A DNA stretch of 64,000 bases from Paludibaculum fermentans_A. Lineage in GTDB: Bacteria; Acidobacteriota; Terriglobia; Bryobacterales; Bryobacteraceae. Position numbers and translations under genes: made by a program. Each line of letters begins with the position of its first letter. Within the stretch, counting starts at the first letter, position 1. Shown piece by piece: positions 26,141 to 36,037 of this stretch. The notes below the pieces were generated by a model. That model saw only the letters and a program-made list of their open reading frames with translations, ran no database searches and was not told the DNA's origin. The DNA lies in contig NZ_JBPJAQ010000001.1 in the NCBI RefSeq assembly GCF_051172195.1, forward strand, positions 2,170,001-2,234,000, given 5' to 3'.

Positions 26141-29100
26141 CTACCGGCCGACGGCTCTTGTGCCGGAGTCCAGCACGAGACGTACTTTCTGCGCCAGGGA
26201 GATGGGGCTGAACGGTTTCTGGAGGAAGGCGGCGCCCTTCTGAACCCCTGCCTTCAGGATGACGTCCTGTGTGTGGCCGGACAGGAACAGGACCTTGAGG
26301 TGTGGCCACAGCAGGATTGCGCCTTCCGCGAGTTCCCGGCCACCGAGTTCCGGCATGACAACATCGGTCACCAGAAGATCAATGTGGCCTTCGTGTGCCC
26401 TGCAGAACTCCAATCCCTGTACTCCATTGCCGGCCTCGAAAATCACATAACCAAGCGACTCCAGCACTTTCCTGGCGAGGACGCGGACCATTTCCTCGTC
26501 CTCCACCAGCAGGATCGTCTCGGAGCCCTGGGGCGCACTGGAGAGACTGAGAACCGGTGTTGAACCCGATTCGACCTGCGAGGCGACTGCAGGTAGCAGG
26601 ATTGTGAACGTGGTCTTTACCCCGAGTTCCGACTCGCAGTGAATGGCGCCTCCACTCTGTTCGACGATGCCCTGGACGGTAGCGAGTCCGAGACCGGTGC
26701 CCTTGCCGGTGGCCTTGGTAGTAAAGAACGGCTCGAAGATGTGCGCGCGAACATCCGAATCGAATCCGACGCCCGTATCGTGCACAGTCAGCGCGACGTA
26801 GGGCCCCGCTGGGAGGAAGTGCCTGGTTGCCTCTGCCTCGGAGAGGAGGATGTTGGCCGTCTCGATGGTGAGCGTGCCGCCGTCCGGCATGGCGTCGCGG
26901 GCATTCAGGGCAAGATTCATGACAGCCCGGCCGATCTCGCCGGGGTCCGCGCGAACATGGCGAAGATTGGTGTCGCAGAGCATCCTGACCTGAATATCCT
27001 CGCCGACAAGGCGGCGGAGCATTCTGTCAAAATCCCTCACGATGAGATTCAAGTCCAATATTTTGGGCTGCAGAACCTGACGACGGCTGAACGAGAGCAA
27101 CTGCTGGGTGAGAGCGGCTGCGCGGTCGCCGGCAGACCTGATCTCACTGACCTGCTGGACCAGACCTTCCTGGCCCGCCAATGATCCTTTCAGAAGTTCG
27201 CTATAACCGATGATGGTCGTCAGCAGATTGTTGAAATCGTGAGCGATGCCGCCGGCCAGGCGGCCGACCGCCTCCATCTTCTGGGATTGGCGGAGGTGCT
27301 CCTCGGCATTGCTGAGGGCGAGCTGGACCAGTTTGCGTTCCGTGACATCATCCACTGCCAGCAGGATCAACCCGATGTGGCTGATGCAGCACCCCCCGAG
27401 GACAAGGCTCCGGCGCCCGGCCCTGGGGAACTCCTGTTCCAGTTCCAGGTCAATGAACGGGGTGCTGCTGCGCAGCAGGGAACCGAGCGAGTTACGGACC
27501 ACGGGCAGGTCCCAACTGCCGCCGGCGAGCGAGTACAGAGAATGCCCCTCCGCCTCCTGGGGAGACAACTGGAAGGTGCGATAGAAGGCCTGGTTCGCCA
27601 TTTTGATGTGGAGGTCCGTATCCAGGACAAGCAGGGGCTGCCGGACCGTCTCGACGATCGACATGGCGAAGTCGCGCGCCTGTGCGAGGGCCAGGTTCTT
27701 GGCCTGCAACTCATCATTGACCGTGATGAGCTCTTCATTGGTGGACTGCAACTCTTCTTTTGCGGTCTCGAGTTCTTCGTTGAGGCTCTGCAGTTCTTCG
27801 TTGGCGGAGAGTGCCTCTTCGGTGGTGGTCTGAATCTCTTCGCGGGTTGACTGGTAGGTTTCGATGGCCGAGAGAAAGCGCTCCTTGGCCTCGGCCAACT
27901 GTTGCTGCAGGCGCAAAATCTGGCGGTCGCGGGCCTGGCTGTCCGGGCTGCTTTCCTCCAGTTGACCACCGTGCGGCAAGGATTCCGCCGCGGGCTCAAA
28001 GAGGACCAGGGTCGATCGACGGCGCTCTGATTCCAGGGGTAGGACTTCGACAGTCAGATCGGTCGCAACTCCGTGGTGCTCAAAGCGCAAGTGCTCCCGC
28101 CGGGCTGGTTCTCCCGTTGCCAAGGCTTCCTGGATCAGCTTTTCCACCTCAAGGAACAGGCTGGTGTCAGGGATCAACTTGATCAGGTTGAAACTGACCT
28201 TGCCGGCCGGCAGGGAGAGGAAGGGACTGGTCCGGCCCCGGATCTCCAGCACCTCCAGGTCCTGATCGACGACGACGCCGGCGGGACTGTAGCGCGACAA
28301 GAGAACCCGATCGACCTCCTGCCGCAATTCCGTGGCAGTCCACGAACCGGTTGCAGACGCGCCTGGCGGGCGACCACCCGGCGTCATCCTGCGGACTCCG
28401 GGAATGCCCACCGGGAAGGGGTGCGATCTCAGGGTGGTGGCGCGCCTGGCAAAGATGCGATGGTCACCGTCCGCCACCGTAAAGAGGTCTCCGGTCGCGG
28501 CTGCCTCCGATGAGCCCAACAGCAGGAAGCCGGATGGCTTCAGGGCATAGTGAAACACTGGCAGAAGATCCCGCTGAACCCCGCCCAGGTAGATGAGAAC
28601 GTTCCGGCAGCTGATGAGGTCGAGTTTCGAGAACGGCGGATCGTCGAGCAGATTGTGCCGTGTGAAGACGCACATCTCGCGGAGTTCCTTATTGACGCGG
28701 AAGCCGCCTTCGACGGAGGTGAAGTTCCGGTCCAGCCGTTCCTGAGTCATATCGGCAGCGACACTGTCCGGATATTTGCCGGCTCGAGCCTTGGCAATGG
28801 CCTCAGTACTGATGTCGGAAGCGAAGATCTGCACTGGAAAGGCCGTCCCGGTTTCCAGGAAATACTCATGGAGGAGGATCGCGATGGAGTACGCTTCTTC
28901 TCCGGAAGCGCAACCAGCCACCCAGATGCGGACGGGGTCGTCGGCTCGCCGGTCCTGACAGAGCAGGGGAAAGACAATCGTCTTGAGGCTCTCAAAGGAA
29001 TCCAAATCGCGAAAGAACGAAGTCACGCCGATGAGTAAATCCCGCTGGAGAGCGATGAGTTCGGCAGGGTCCTGCTTCAGCCGCTCCCGGTATTCATCCA

Positions 29101-29935
29101 GGTTGCTGATGTTGCGAAGTGCAAGACGGCGCAGAATGCGGCGCCTGACCATCTTCTCGCGGTACAGAGAAAAATCGATTCCAGAGGCGGCCTTCAGCGC
29201 GGCGAGGATTCTATCGAACCCGGCTTCGTCGCCGCCTTGCGGCGATTCCAGCCGTGCGCGCGAGCTCCCGGTAATGTATTTGTGACGGCTGACGCGGGCC
29301 AGTTCCGCGGCGATCTGCTCCGGCGGAAGCACGAAATCGACACAACCCGTGGCAATGGCGGCCTGCGGCATCATGGCGAACCGGGCACTAGCTTCATCCT
29401 GGGCAAAGGTGAGGCCACCAGCTGCTTTCACAGCCTCCACGCCGGCTGCCCCATCCGCACCGGTGCCCGACAGGATGACAGCGATTGCGCCATTGCCGCA
29501 ATCCAGGGCGAGGGACCGGAGAAAGCCATCGATGGGCATATGCGAGCCCGGCGCCTGGGTGCGCGCGGACAGCCTGAGCGTCCCATTTGCGATGGTGAGG
29601 TCCACGTTCGCGGGAATGACGTAAACATGGTCTGCTTCGACAGGCACTCCGTCTTCGGCATCGCTCACCGGTATCGCCGTGCAGCGCGACAGGATCTGCG
29701 CGAGCATGCTTTGGTGACTTGGCTCGAGGTGTTGAACGAAGACGACAGCCAGCCCTGTATCGACGGGCAGTTCGGTGAGAAGGCGCTTAAAGACGTCGAG
29801 CCCACCAGCCGAAGCGCCGATGCCGACTACAGGGATTGCACCTCCCGGGGTGCCGCCGGCTGCCGGCTGAGCGAGCAGATGGGTCTCCCCGGGCGGGCCG
29901 GGCGGGAAATCACCAGGGTTCTCCATGGCTTCCAT
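26141..29935 (-). CDS. CheB-CheR-PAS hybrid histidine kinase with receiver
   Basis: A 1264-residue cytoplasmic signalling protein. Residues ~35-215 are a CheB methylesterase domain (VGIGASAGGLDVFKRLL with the Ser, VQHLEPSH, and SGTGADGAAG). Residues ~235-490 are a CheR methyltransferase (TSFFRDLDSFE, AGCASGEEAYSIA). A PAS-like segment leads to a long Glu-rich coiled coil (EEALSANEELQSLNEELETA, ~665-765) and a PAS domain. HisKA follows with the phospho-His in GGIAHDFNNLL (~899), then the HATPase (DTGVGFDSDVRAHIFEPF, GTGLGLATVQGIV) and a C-terminal receiver with Asp in LLVTDVVMPELGG (~1190). No membrane segment or chemoreceptor gene is present. AAAGGGTG precedes the ATG. Confidence 0.92.
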   Translation of the reverse strand: MEAMENPGDFPPGPPGETHLLAQPAAGGTPGGAIPVVGIGASAGGLDVFKRLLTELPVDTGLAVVFVQHLEPSHQSMLAQILSRCTAIPVSDAEDGVPVEADHVYVIPANVDLTIANGTLRLSARTQAPGSHMPIDGFLRSLALDCGNGAIAVILSGTGADGAAGVEAVKAAGGLTFAQDEASARFAMMPQAAIATGCVDFVLPPEQIAAELARVSRHKYITGSSRARLESPQGGDEAGFDRILAALKAASGIDFSLYREKMVRRRILRRLALRNISNLDEYRERLKQDPAELIALQRDLLIGVTSFFRDLDSFESLKTIVFPLLCQDRRADDPVRIWVAGCASGEEAYSIAILLHEYFLETGTAFPVQIFASDISTEAIAKARAGKYPDSVAADMTQERLDRNFTSVEGGFRVNKELREMCVFTRHNLLDDPPFSKLDLISCRNVLIYLGGVQRDLLPVFHYALKPSGFLLLGSSEAAATGDLFTVADGDHRIFARRATTLRSHPFPVGIPGVRRMTPGGRPPGASATGSWTATELRQEVDRVLLSRYSPAGVVVDQDLEVLEIRGRTSPFLSLPAGKVSFNLIKLIPDTSLFLEVEKLIQEALATGEPARREHLRFEHHGVATDLTVEVLPLESERRRSTLVLFEPAAESLPHGGQLEESSPDSQARDRQILRLQQQLAEAKERFLSAIETYQSTREEIQTTTEEALSANEELQSLNEELETAKEELQSTNEELITVNDELQAKNLALAQARDFAMSIVETVRQPLLVLDTDLHIKMANQAFYRTFQLSPQEAEGHSLYSLAGGSWDLPVVRNSLGSLLRSSTPFIDLELEQEFPRAGRRSLVLGGCCISHIGLILLAVDDVTERKLVQLALSNAEEHLRQSQKMEAVGRLAGGIAHDFNNLLTTIIGYSELLKGSLAGQEGLVQQVSEIRSAGDRAAALTQQLLSFSRRQVLQPKILDLNLIVRDFDRMLRRLVGEDIQVRMLCDTNLRHVRADPGEIGRAVMNLALNARDAMPDGGTLTIETANILLSEAEATRHFLPAGPYVALTVHDTGVGFDSDVRAHIFEPFFTTKATGKGTGLGLATVQGIVEQSGGAIHCESELGVKTTFTILLPAVASQVESGSTPVLSLSSAPQGSETILLVEDEEMVRVLARKVLESLGYVIFEAGNGVQGLEFCRAHEGHIDLLVTDVVMPELGGRELAEGAILLWPHLKVLFLSGHTQDVILKAGVQKGAAFLQKPFSPISLAQKVRLVLDSGTRAVGR

Positions 29936-30609
29936 ATCACCCTTTCAAGAAGTGCCTGCGTCTCGATGCTTAACGGTACTGTACGGTTTCATGGCGCGCC
30001 ACGCTACCTTATTTTTTTGACGGCGAAGTATTTCTGGCGCTTCCACCAATTTGGGTTTACTTCGGGGCGGCCCTGCATTATGTGTGCGACCAACCTGACT
30101 GAACAACGAACCTGGAATACCCGGTTAATGCCGGCTCACTCGGTATGATTCTCATCATAGACTCGAGGGTGAGAAGTTTATCAGATACCATTCTGGCTAC
30201 CAATTTAATAGAAAAAATAGAAAAAATTCTCAGAGGAATGAGGGGAGCACCGTGGAGCGCCAGTGTGGCAGGGCCAGCGTTCCAGGGCGGAGGGAGTGGC
30301 GAAGCCGTCGCGGGCGTATTGGGATGAGCATGTCGACGTGATTGGTTGGAGCACCAGGCGGCCTGACGGTTCTGTTTTCTTGACATTACAGTGAAGTATC
30401 TTTCGAGCTCGTGCCTGACGCCAACCGAAGGGCCGGATGAAGGAGCGGATTCAGACCTTCTCGGATATTCAGCTCGCGCCGCAAGGTCTGCCGGGACGGT
30501 CAGTTTAGAACAGAAGATACCAGTGCAATTCAATAGCCAATCCCCGCATTGGCCCGAGTGACGAAATGCGGTCATATTTGCGGCTCAGGAATCATAAATA
30601 GGTGTTAAC
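29936..30609. other. Intergenic region between divergent regulators
   Basis: This 674-base gap separates two divergently transcribed signalling genes. It is more A+T-rich than the neighbours, with a T-run near 30012-30018 and A-runs near 30211-30230, and should hold both promoters. No conserved coding frame was found; the frames present have no protein-like pattern. A half-site resembling the GGTCA motif lies at 30570-30574. Confidence 0.5.
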
Positions 30610-32850
30610 ATGCATACGCGGTGCCGTATCTGGCATCCGACTGTTTTCGAGATCCTCTCGGCTTCCACCGATTTCCTCTCCTACGCGGCCGCTGGCTGCC
30701 GTGATCGACGGCGGAAAGGGGAACCCACCACGCGTTCCACTGCTTTGGGATCAAAAACGGCCGACTGGCTCGTGGAGAACGGGCCAAAAGAGCTCGAACT
30801 CCTCTTCAGGGCAATTGTTTATCATCCATCCGCACCAATTCTGCTCACTGATGACAAAGGTTATTCGAGAGATGCGAGCTCCGGTGTCGGCCGGATCCTT
30901 GGCATTCCACGCGCAAAGATCGTGGGCCACCGCATCGACGAGTTTGCGCTGCCGGACTCGAAGCCGCAGGTTTCTGAAATCTTCGCCGCTCTCGACGGCC
31001 AGGGCGAATTGGAAGGATCGCTGGGATTATTGGGTTCGAATGGTGCACCGAAGCACGTCGCCTATACAGCGAAGGCGAATGTCCTGCCAGTGCGCCATTT
31101 GCTGGTGCTGCACGAGAAGGCCGAGGACAACGCGGAAGCGGACGTTGCGGATGCAGCAGTGGACGCCCCGCCTCCGTGGGTGAAAGATTTTGCTCTATTC
31201 CTGCTCGACACAACCGGAATGATTGCCGCCTGGTACGCAGGGGCGGAGCGCATCTATGGATTCCCGGCTGGTGCGGTTATCGGCGAGCATGTATCGTCGC
31301 TATACCCGCAGGAGCCGGCGATGCGCGGCGAGGTGGAGCAGAAGCTGACGAGGGCTGTCACGGAGGGGCATCTGGCCAGCGAAGGTTGGCACGTGAAGAG
31401 CGATGGGACCAGATTCTGGGCCAACGTGATCACGATGGCCTTGCGGCAGGATGATGGAACGCTGCACGGGTTTGCCAGCATCGTGCGGGATTTCAGTGGC
31501 CGGCACGAGCAGGATGAGAAGCTGCGCCGCAGGCGGGCCAAGACGCGGCTAAGTCCGCTGCAATCGACCATTGCGGGGGTGGTTTCTGGTGAGTTCGACC
31601 AGATTCCCGAAGCCAATGACACATTCCTGGCGCTGGTGGGCTACAGCCGCGATGATCTGCAATCAGGCCTGCTGCACTGGCCGGGATTGACGCCGCCGGA
31701 GTTTGCTCCGCTGGATGAGCTCGCCCATGAGGAAGGTTTGAGGTTTGGCGCCTGCACTCCCTATGAGAAGGAACTGCTGAGCAAAGACGGGAGGCGCATT
31801 CCCGTGCTGGTGGCGACAGCGGTGCTCAAGCTTTCTCCCTTTCGATGGATCTCCTTTGTGCAGGATCTGCGGGAGCGTGACCGGCGGGAGAGTGTGGAGG
31901 AGGTGGAAACCTCCCCGAAGGAAGATTTCGGAGAGATTGTAGGCACCAGCGCGGCACTGAGGCGCGTCCAGAGCCAGGTTGAGGTGGTTGCACCGACAGA
32001 CGCGAACGTGTTGATTCTGGGCGAAACGGGCACCGGCAAAGAGTTGGTTGCCCGGGCGATCCATCGGATCAGTCCGCGCAGGAATCTGCCCTTTATCACG
32101 CTGAACTGCGCGGCGATTCCCACGGGGCTGCTGGAGAGCGAGTTATTCGGGTATGAGCGCGGAGCCTTCACGGGCGCGCTGTCGCAGAAGATCGGCCGTT
32201 TTGAGATGGCGCATCGCGGGACGTTGTTCCTGGATGAAGTGGGTGACATCCCATTGGATCTGCAGCCTAAACTGCTGCGCGCGTTGCAGGAGAAGTCGTT
32301 TGAGCGTTTGGGCGGCACCAAGACAATCCCCATCGACGTCCGCCTGGTGGCCGCGACCAACCGGAACCTGACGCAGATGATGGGCGACAAGCTGTTTCGC
32401 AGCGACCTCTACTACCGCCTGAGGGTCTTTCCCATCGCCACTCCGCCCCTGCGCGATCATCCTGAGGACATTCCGACCCTGGCCCGGCACTTCACGGTGA
32501 AGTATGCCAAGAAGATGGGGCGGACGATCGACAAGATTCCCTCGGAGACCATGAATCTGCTCATCAGTTACCAATGGCCCGGCAATGTGAGGGAGTTGGA
32601 GAACTTCATCGAGAGGTCGGTAATTCTCACGAGCGGACCGAGTCTCCGCGCTCCCCTGGTGGAGCTGCAACTGGATCAGGCGCCGTTCGCCGGCAATGTG
32701 ACACTCGAGCAAGTGGAGCGGGAGCACATCATCCGGATTTTTCGGGAATGCGGTGGGGTCGTCACCACGACCGCCACGCGCCTGGGGCTGCACCGGACGA
32801 CGCTGAACGCCATCATGCGGAAGCTCGGCATCTCGCGCAAGGACCTGTGA
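30610..32850 (+). CDS. Sigma-54-dependent activator with PAS domains
   Basis: A 746-residue enhancer-binding protein. Three PAS-like domains occupy about residues 60-165, 185-305 and 310-425 (e.g. LFLLDTTGMIAAWYAGAERI). The AAA+ domain follows: Walker A GETGTGKELVARAIH (~470), the sigma-54 contact loop GAFTGA (~517), Walker B GTLFLDEVGDIPL and the arginine region LFRSDLYYRLRVFPI. A Fis-type helix-turn-helix ends the protein (VVTTTATRLGLHRTTLNAIM). There is no receiver domain, so input is probably through the PAS domains. AGGTG five bases upstream supports the ATG at 30610, although the first ~50 residues look unstructured. Its neighbours are stress-protection genes, which it may control. Confidence 0.9.
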   Translation: MHTRCRIWHPTVFEILSASTDFLSYAAAGCRDRRRKGEPTTRSTALGSKTADWLVENGPKELELLFRAIVYHPSAPILLTDDKGYSRDASSGVGRILGIPRAKIVGHRIDEFALPDSKPQVSEIFAALDGQGELEGSLGLLGSNGAPKHVAYTAKANVLPVRHLLVLHEKAEDNAEADVADAAVDAPPPWVKDFALFLLDTTGMIAAWYAGAERIYGFPAGAVIGEHVSSLYPQEPAMRGEVEQKLTRAVTEGHLASEGWHVKSDGTRFWANVITMALRQDDGTLHGFASIVRDFSGRHEQDEKLRRRRAKTRLSPLQSTIAGVVSGEFDQIPEANDTFLALVGYSRDDLQSGLLHWPGLTPPEFAPLDELAHEEGLRFGACTPYEKELLSKDGRRIPVLVATAVLKLSPFRWISFVQDLRERDRRESVEEVETSPKEDFGEIVGTSAALRRVQSQVEVVAPTDANVLILGETGTGKELVARAIHRISPRRNLPFITLNCAAIPTGLLESELFGYERGAFTGALSQKIGRFEMAHRGTLFLDEVGDIPLDLQPKLLRALQEKSFERLGGTKTIPIDVRLVAATNRNLTQMMGDKLFRSDLYYRLRVFPIATPPLRDHPEDIPTLARHFTVKYAKKMGRTIDKIPSETMNLLISYQWPGNVRELENFIERSVILTSGPSLRAPLVELQLDQAPFAGNVTLEQVEREHIIRIFRECGGVVTTTATRLGLHRTTLNAIMRKLGISRKDL

Positions 32851-32870
32851 CCAAATATGGTCAGTTGACC
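32848..32870. promoter_or_regulatory. Palindromic motif TGACC-N6-GGTCA-N2-TGACC
   Basis: Three alternating half-sites lie directly over and after the activator's stop codon. The inner GGTCAGTTGACC (32859-32870) recurs as GGTCACCTGACC at 38552 and GGTCAATTGACC at 43431, each next to an ATAT(G) tract. A protein-binding site is plausible but no gene starts just downstream. Confidence 0.35.
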
Positions 32871-33267
32871 TGTGGTGGCCGCTCGCCGTGCAGCGGTTGC
32901 GTAAAGGGACAGCCCACAATCAGGAACCGGAGCATGCGCAGATGCAGCACCGGGCCGCGAGCAGGTGATCCGTCCCGCCCTGTGGAGAGTACGCCACATT
33001 GGGTGGATCTGCCGTCGCTGGAAGCGCTGCTCCCAACAGTAAGCGACAGACCCACCCGCCCGGAACCACCCCAGCGCAGCGAGGCGCCGGGTAGCCGTGC
33101 GAGGTGAAGTCAATATTCAAATGTCAAAGAACACGCCCGGCCACCAGTAGGCCGTGATCCGGGGCTGTTGTCGAAGAATGGGCTGTGCTTGAGGGCGCCG
33201 TCAGGCGGCTGGACTCGTCAGCGGCTTCGTTTCGTCGAAGGGCGGCTACGGTGCCTGGTGGTGATGC
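32871..33267. other. Intergenic region without recognised genes
   Basis: About 400 bases between the activator and the convergent hypothetical gene. No frame here shows protein-like composition, no terminator with a T-run was found, and no repeat was recognised. Confidence 0.5.
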
Positions 33268-33975
33268 TCAGAGGCCTGCGACGTCGAAGTTCCGGTTGGG
33301 GAGGCCGTCCGGGCCGACCAGGTTGGCTTCGTTTCGCGGAACGCGAACCGGCCGGAGATCGGCGATGGGGTCCTGGTTGTCCGGGTGGTTGGAATCGACG
33401 CCGGTGGTGAGGTACTCGAGGGCTCTACGCGGGTGGCCATACCCTTCATAGAAGAAGAGTTCTTCGGTGTTCTTGGTCAGCCGGGTGACTTCGGCCAGGG
33501 GGACGTTCTCGCGAATGCCCTTGACGACGTCGGGGTGCTGTTGGCCGAGGGCGGCGCGTTCGGTTTGTAGTTTGCTGAGTTCCCTGATGGCACGATAGAG
33601 GCCGCGTTCGAGATCGCGACGGTAGCGGGCGTAGCGGTCGAGTTTGGCGGCGTGGGGATCGGTTTCGGCCAATGGGTCCGTTTCGGCGAGGATGAGCGAT
33701 TCGAAGTATTCGATGCGGCGCAGGTTCCAGGTGTGGGAGAGGATGCGGTGGAAGATCTCCTCTTCGAGGCAGCCGAAGGGCCGGGTGTCGAGGCGCAGTG
33801 TGGCCTGGAGGGCGTCGAACTCGGCGCGGTCCTCGGGCGTGATGTCGAGGTTGCGGGCGGTGAAGCCGTGGCTGCGGGCGTTCTGGGCAGCGCGGGCCTT
33901 GCCGACGGGGGACACGGGTCCTGTTGAGTGTTTCGCGTTCGCCTGGTTGGCGGTGATCTGAGCAACGGTCGCCAT
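33268..33975 (-). CDS. Hypothetical protein of an Acidobacteriota paralogous family
   Basis: A 235-residue soluble protein that I do not recognise by function. The N-terminus ITANQANAKHSTGPVSPVGK followed by ARAAQNARSHGFTARNL is a pattern I associate with a family found in several copies in Solibacter-type genomes. The middle is helical and charged (EEIFHRILSHTWNLRRIEYF, then DRYARYRRDLERGLYRAIRE) without catalytic signatures. GGGAGA nine bases upstream supports the ATG. A short hairpin (GCCGGC arms, 34004-34021) lies in the leader region. No signal peptide or membrane segment is present. Confidence 0.7.
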   Translation of the reverse strand: MATVAQITANQANAKHSTGPVSPVGKARAAQNARSHGFTARNLDITPEDRAEFDALQATLRLDTRPFGCLEEEIFHRILSHTWNLRRIEYFESLILAETDPLAETDPHAAKLDRYARYRRDLERGLYRAIRELSKLQTERAALGQQHPDVVKGIRENVPLAEVTRLTKNTEELFFYEGYGHPRRALEYLTTGVDSNHPDNQDPIADLRPVRVPRNEANLVGPDGLPNRNFDVAGL

Positions 33976-34447
33976 GATGTCAATCTCCCTATAAATGAAA
34001 ATGGCCGGCTTGGTGGCCGGCGCGATTCCAGGGTAACGGGTGGGGTCAAGGGAAAGAGGCTGTTGCGGGGAGGGTCGTGTTGAAAAGAAACCAAATAAAG
34101 AGTTTCGGATCCTGTGACTGAATAAACCTTAATGCGGAAATTGAGGGAGAAGTGGGGCGTGAGAGCGGTCTCCTGCCTTTCTGAAGGCGCATTGAGGGCT
34201 GACGGCTGGACGGAGGGGGTGGGCCTGCGAGTCAGCCGGGCACGCCGCCGCAGCCGGCCCGGGCGAACTGCCAGGGAGGCAGCCCACCCGTCGCCATTCT
34301 GGAGCGTGAGACACAACGCCACGGGCAAGCTGCTCCAGCAGGCCCGAGGGGTTCGATCGGGGAGGGCTCTCGACTTTGTCCCGGATCGACACCAGCCGGC
34401 CGTCACCGATGCTGACTGAGGCCGGGTCCTATTTGAAGTTCACCTGC
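33976..34447. other. Intergenic region with a GCCGGC hairpin
   Basis: This 470-base gap contains one short inverted repeat (GCCGGC at 34004-34009 and 34016-34021) followed, on the minus strand, by a T-rich stretch just before the hypothetical gene's ribosome binding site. Overlapping frames on both strands have no protein-like pattern. Nothing else was recognised. Confidence 0.45.
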
Positions 34448-34675
34448 TTATTGGGGGAAGCGTGAACTGTATGCTGCTTTGTGGCTGGCTTCGAAGTCCT
34501 TGAGTTGGGTTTCGGCTTCATCCTTGGCCACGCCATAGCGTTCCTGGAGCTTGCCCAGCATTTCGTCTCTCCGCCCGGCAGCCACTTCCAAATCGTCGTC
34601 GGTGAGCTTGCCCCACCGCTGCAGAATGGTGCCTTTGAACTGCTTCCAGTTGCCTGCGAGGATATCGTTGTTCAT
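34448..34675 (-). CDS. CsbD-family stress protein
   Basis: A 75-residue hydrophilic helical protein. NNDILAGNWKQFKGTILQRW followed by GKLTDDDLEVAAGRRDEMLG is the CsbD signature, seen in small general-stress proteins (sigma-B regulon in Bacillus; YjbJ in E. coli). The molecular role is unknown. AGGAG seven bases upstream supports the ATG. A sigma-54-like element lies about 60 bases upstream. It is a single-gene unit. Confidence 0.92.
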   Translation of the reverse strand: MNNDILAGNWKQFKGTILQRWGKLTDDDLEVAAGRRDEMLGKLQERYGVAKDEAETQLKDFEASHKAAYSSRFPQ

Positions 34676-34735
34676 GTGTATGCTCCTGTTGGTTGTTTTC
34701 TCGCTTGGGATTCACCCAACGCTACTGGTTGTGAG

Positions 34736-34749
34736 GCAGTTCGGTGGCC
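34736..34749 (-). promoter_or_regulatory. Sigma-54-like -24/-12 element upstream of csbD-like gene
   Basis: On the minus strand ACGGCCACCGAACTGCCT has GG and GC spaced by ten bases. Its -24 half is identical to that upstream of the BON gene (ACGGCCAC). The predicted leader is about 49 bases. Confidence 0.45.
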
Positions 34750-35110
34750 GTCGTGAGCGGCAGTAGGAACTAGAGGTTTCCGTGGACGAATGGGTACGGG
34801 CGCCGGGCGGGCCGGATGATGGCGCCAGATTGAGCCGCGGCTGCGGTAGAGGCCTATAGCGCCTGCCGGCGCCGCGATGACGAGAGCTGGTGCCGGTCCC
34901 GGACCGGATGCGCGCCGTTGTTTCGCGACCGGTCGTCACATTCCCGGTGCAAGTCCAGGAGATGTTTGCCGATTGTGCACCTGGGCCCAGCCTGACCTTT
35001 GAGTGTCAATCGACCGTCCACCGTCAGTGCGGCGGGTGCCGGCTTTAGGGATACGGGAGATCCTGTGACGTGGTGGGCATTCGGGCTGGTGGGGTAGGCT
35101 GGTTTTCAGT
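34750..35110. other. Intergenic region without recognised genes
   Basis: About 360 bases between the divergent CsbD and HAD genes. It is G+C-rich, with short reading frames that lack protein-like composition. Apart from the two sigma-54-like elements at its edges nothing was recognised. Confidence 0.45.
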
Positions 35111-35124
35111 GGCGGACAGCGTGC
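35111..35124 (+). promoter_or_regulatory. Sigma-54-like -24/-12 element upstream of the HAD gene
   Basis: TGGCGGACAGCGTGCT matches TGGC-N8-TGC with GG-N10-GC spacing; eight of twelve consensus positions agree. The predicted start near 35136 gives a 46-base leader. Confidence 0.4.
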
Positions 35125-35181
35125 TGGAACTGGCCACCACAGCCGCGCTGGACGAATGAACAGGAAATCGTACAACAAAAA

Positions 35182-35952
35182 ATGAAGAAGCTCATCGTGT
35201 TTGACCTGGATGGTACGTTGGCGGAGAGCAAATCGTCGCTCGATTCCGAGATGGCGGACCTGCTGCAGGAGCTTCTCGGCATTGTCCGAGTGGCTGTGAT
35301 CTCCGGAGGAGACTGGCCGCAGTTTGAAAAACAACTGCTTGCCCGGCTGCCCGAGGATGCGAGCCTGGCCAACCTCTCGCTGCTGCCTACCTGTGGCACG
35401 AAGTTTTTTCAGTACAAAGGCGGCTGGGAGAAGCTCTATTCAGAAGACTTCACCACGGACGAGAAAGCCAAGATTATCGCTTCCCTCAACCAGGCGGTGC
35501 TCGAATCGGGTTTCGGGGCCGAGAGGGTCTGGGGCGAGGTGGTAGAGGATCGCGAAAGCCAGATCACGTTCTCCGCTTTAGGCCAGCAGGCTCCGCTGGA
35601 GGAGAAACACAAGTGGGACCCGGACTTCGCCAAGAGGCATCAGATCAAGACAATCCTCGACCGGCTGATTCCTCACTTCTCCGTGCGGCTGGGCGGCTCG
35701 ACCTCTGTGGACGTCACCCGCCAAGGCATAGATAAGGCATACGGAATCAGGAAGTTGCGAGACGTGCTCGGCGTTGCCATCGACGAGATGGTCTTTGTCG
35801 GTGATGCTTTGTTTCCGGGCGGGAACGACTATCCAGCGCAGGAGGCCGGGGTCGTTTCGATTTGCGTCCGCGATCCGCACGAGACCAAACGGGTGATCCA
35901 GATGTGCATGGCCTGCCTGTCTGACAAGCGCCGATTGGCACTGTGCTCATGA
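35182..35952 (+). CDS. HAD-IIB hydrolase, phosphomannomutase-like
   Basis: A 256-residue HAD phosphatase. The nucleophile motif LIVFDLDGTLAESKSS is at the N-terminus; VAVISGGDWPQFEKQLL provides motif II; and VFVGDALFPGGNDYPAQEAG gives motifs III/IV. The GDxxxPGGNDY form and the cap domain resemble eukaryotic-type phosphomannomutase (PMM) more than Cof-type phosphatases. It may interconvert mannose phosphates, for example for trehalose- or mannan-type protectants, but that is inference. It stands alone between stress genes and carries a sigma-54-like promoter. Confidence 0.78.
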   Translation: MKKLIVFDLDGTLAESKSSLDSEMADLLQELLGIVRVAVISGGDWPQFEKQLLARLPEDASLANLSLLPTCGTKFFQYKGGWEKLYSEDFTTDEKAKIIASLNQAVLESGFGAERVWGEVVEDRESQITFSALGQQAPLEEKHKWDPDFAKRHQIKTILDRLIPHFSVRLGGSTSVDVTRQGIDKAYGIRKLRDVLGVAIDEMVFVGDALFPGGNDYPAQEAGVVSICVRDPHETKRVIQMCMACLSDKRRLALCS

Positions 35953-36037
35953 GCTGACGGCGAAATGCAGCCTTGAATTGCCGGGCCGTGGCTGAGTGGT
36001 GGAGCCCCGCCGCGGGCTTCCTTCCAGCGCCGAAGTT

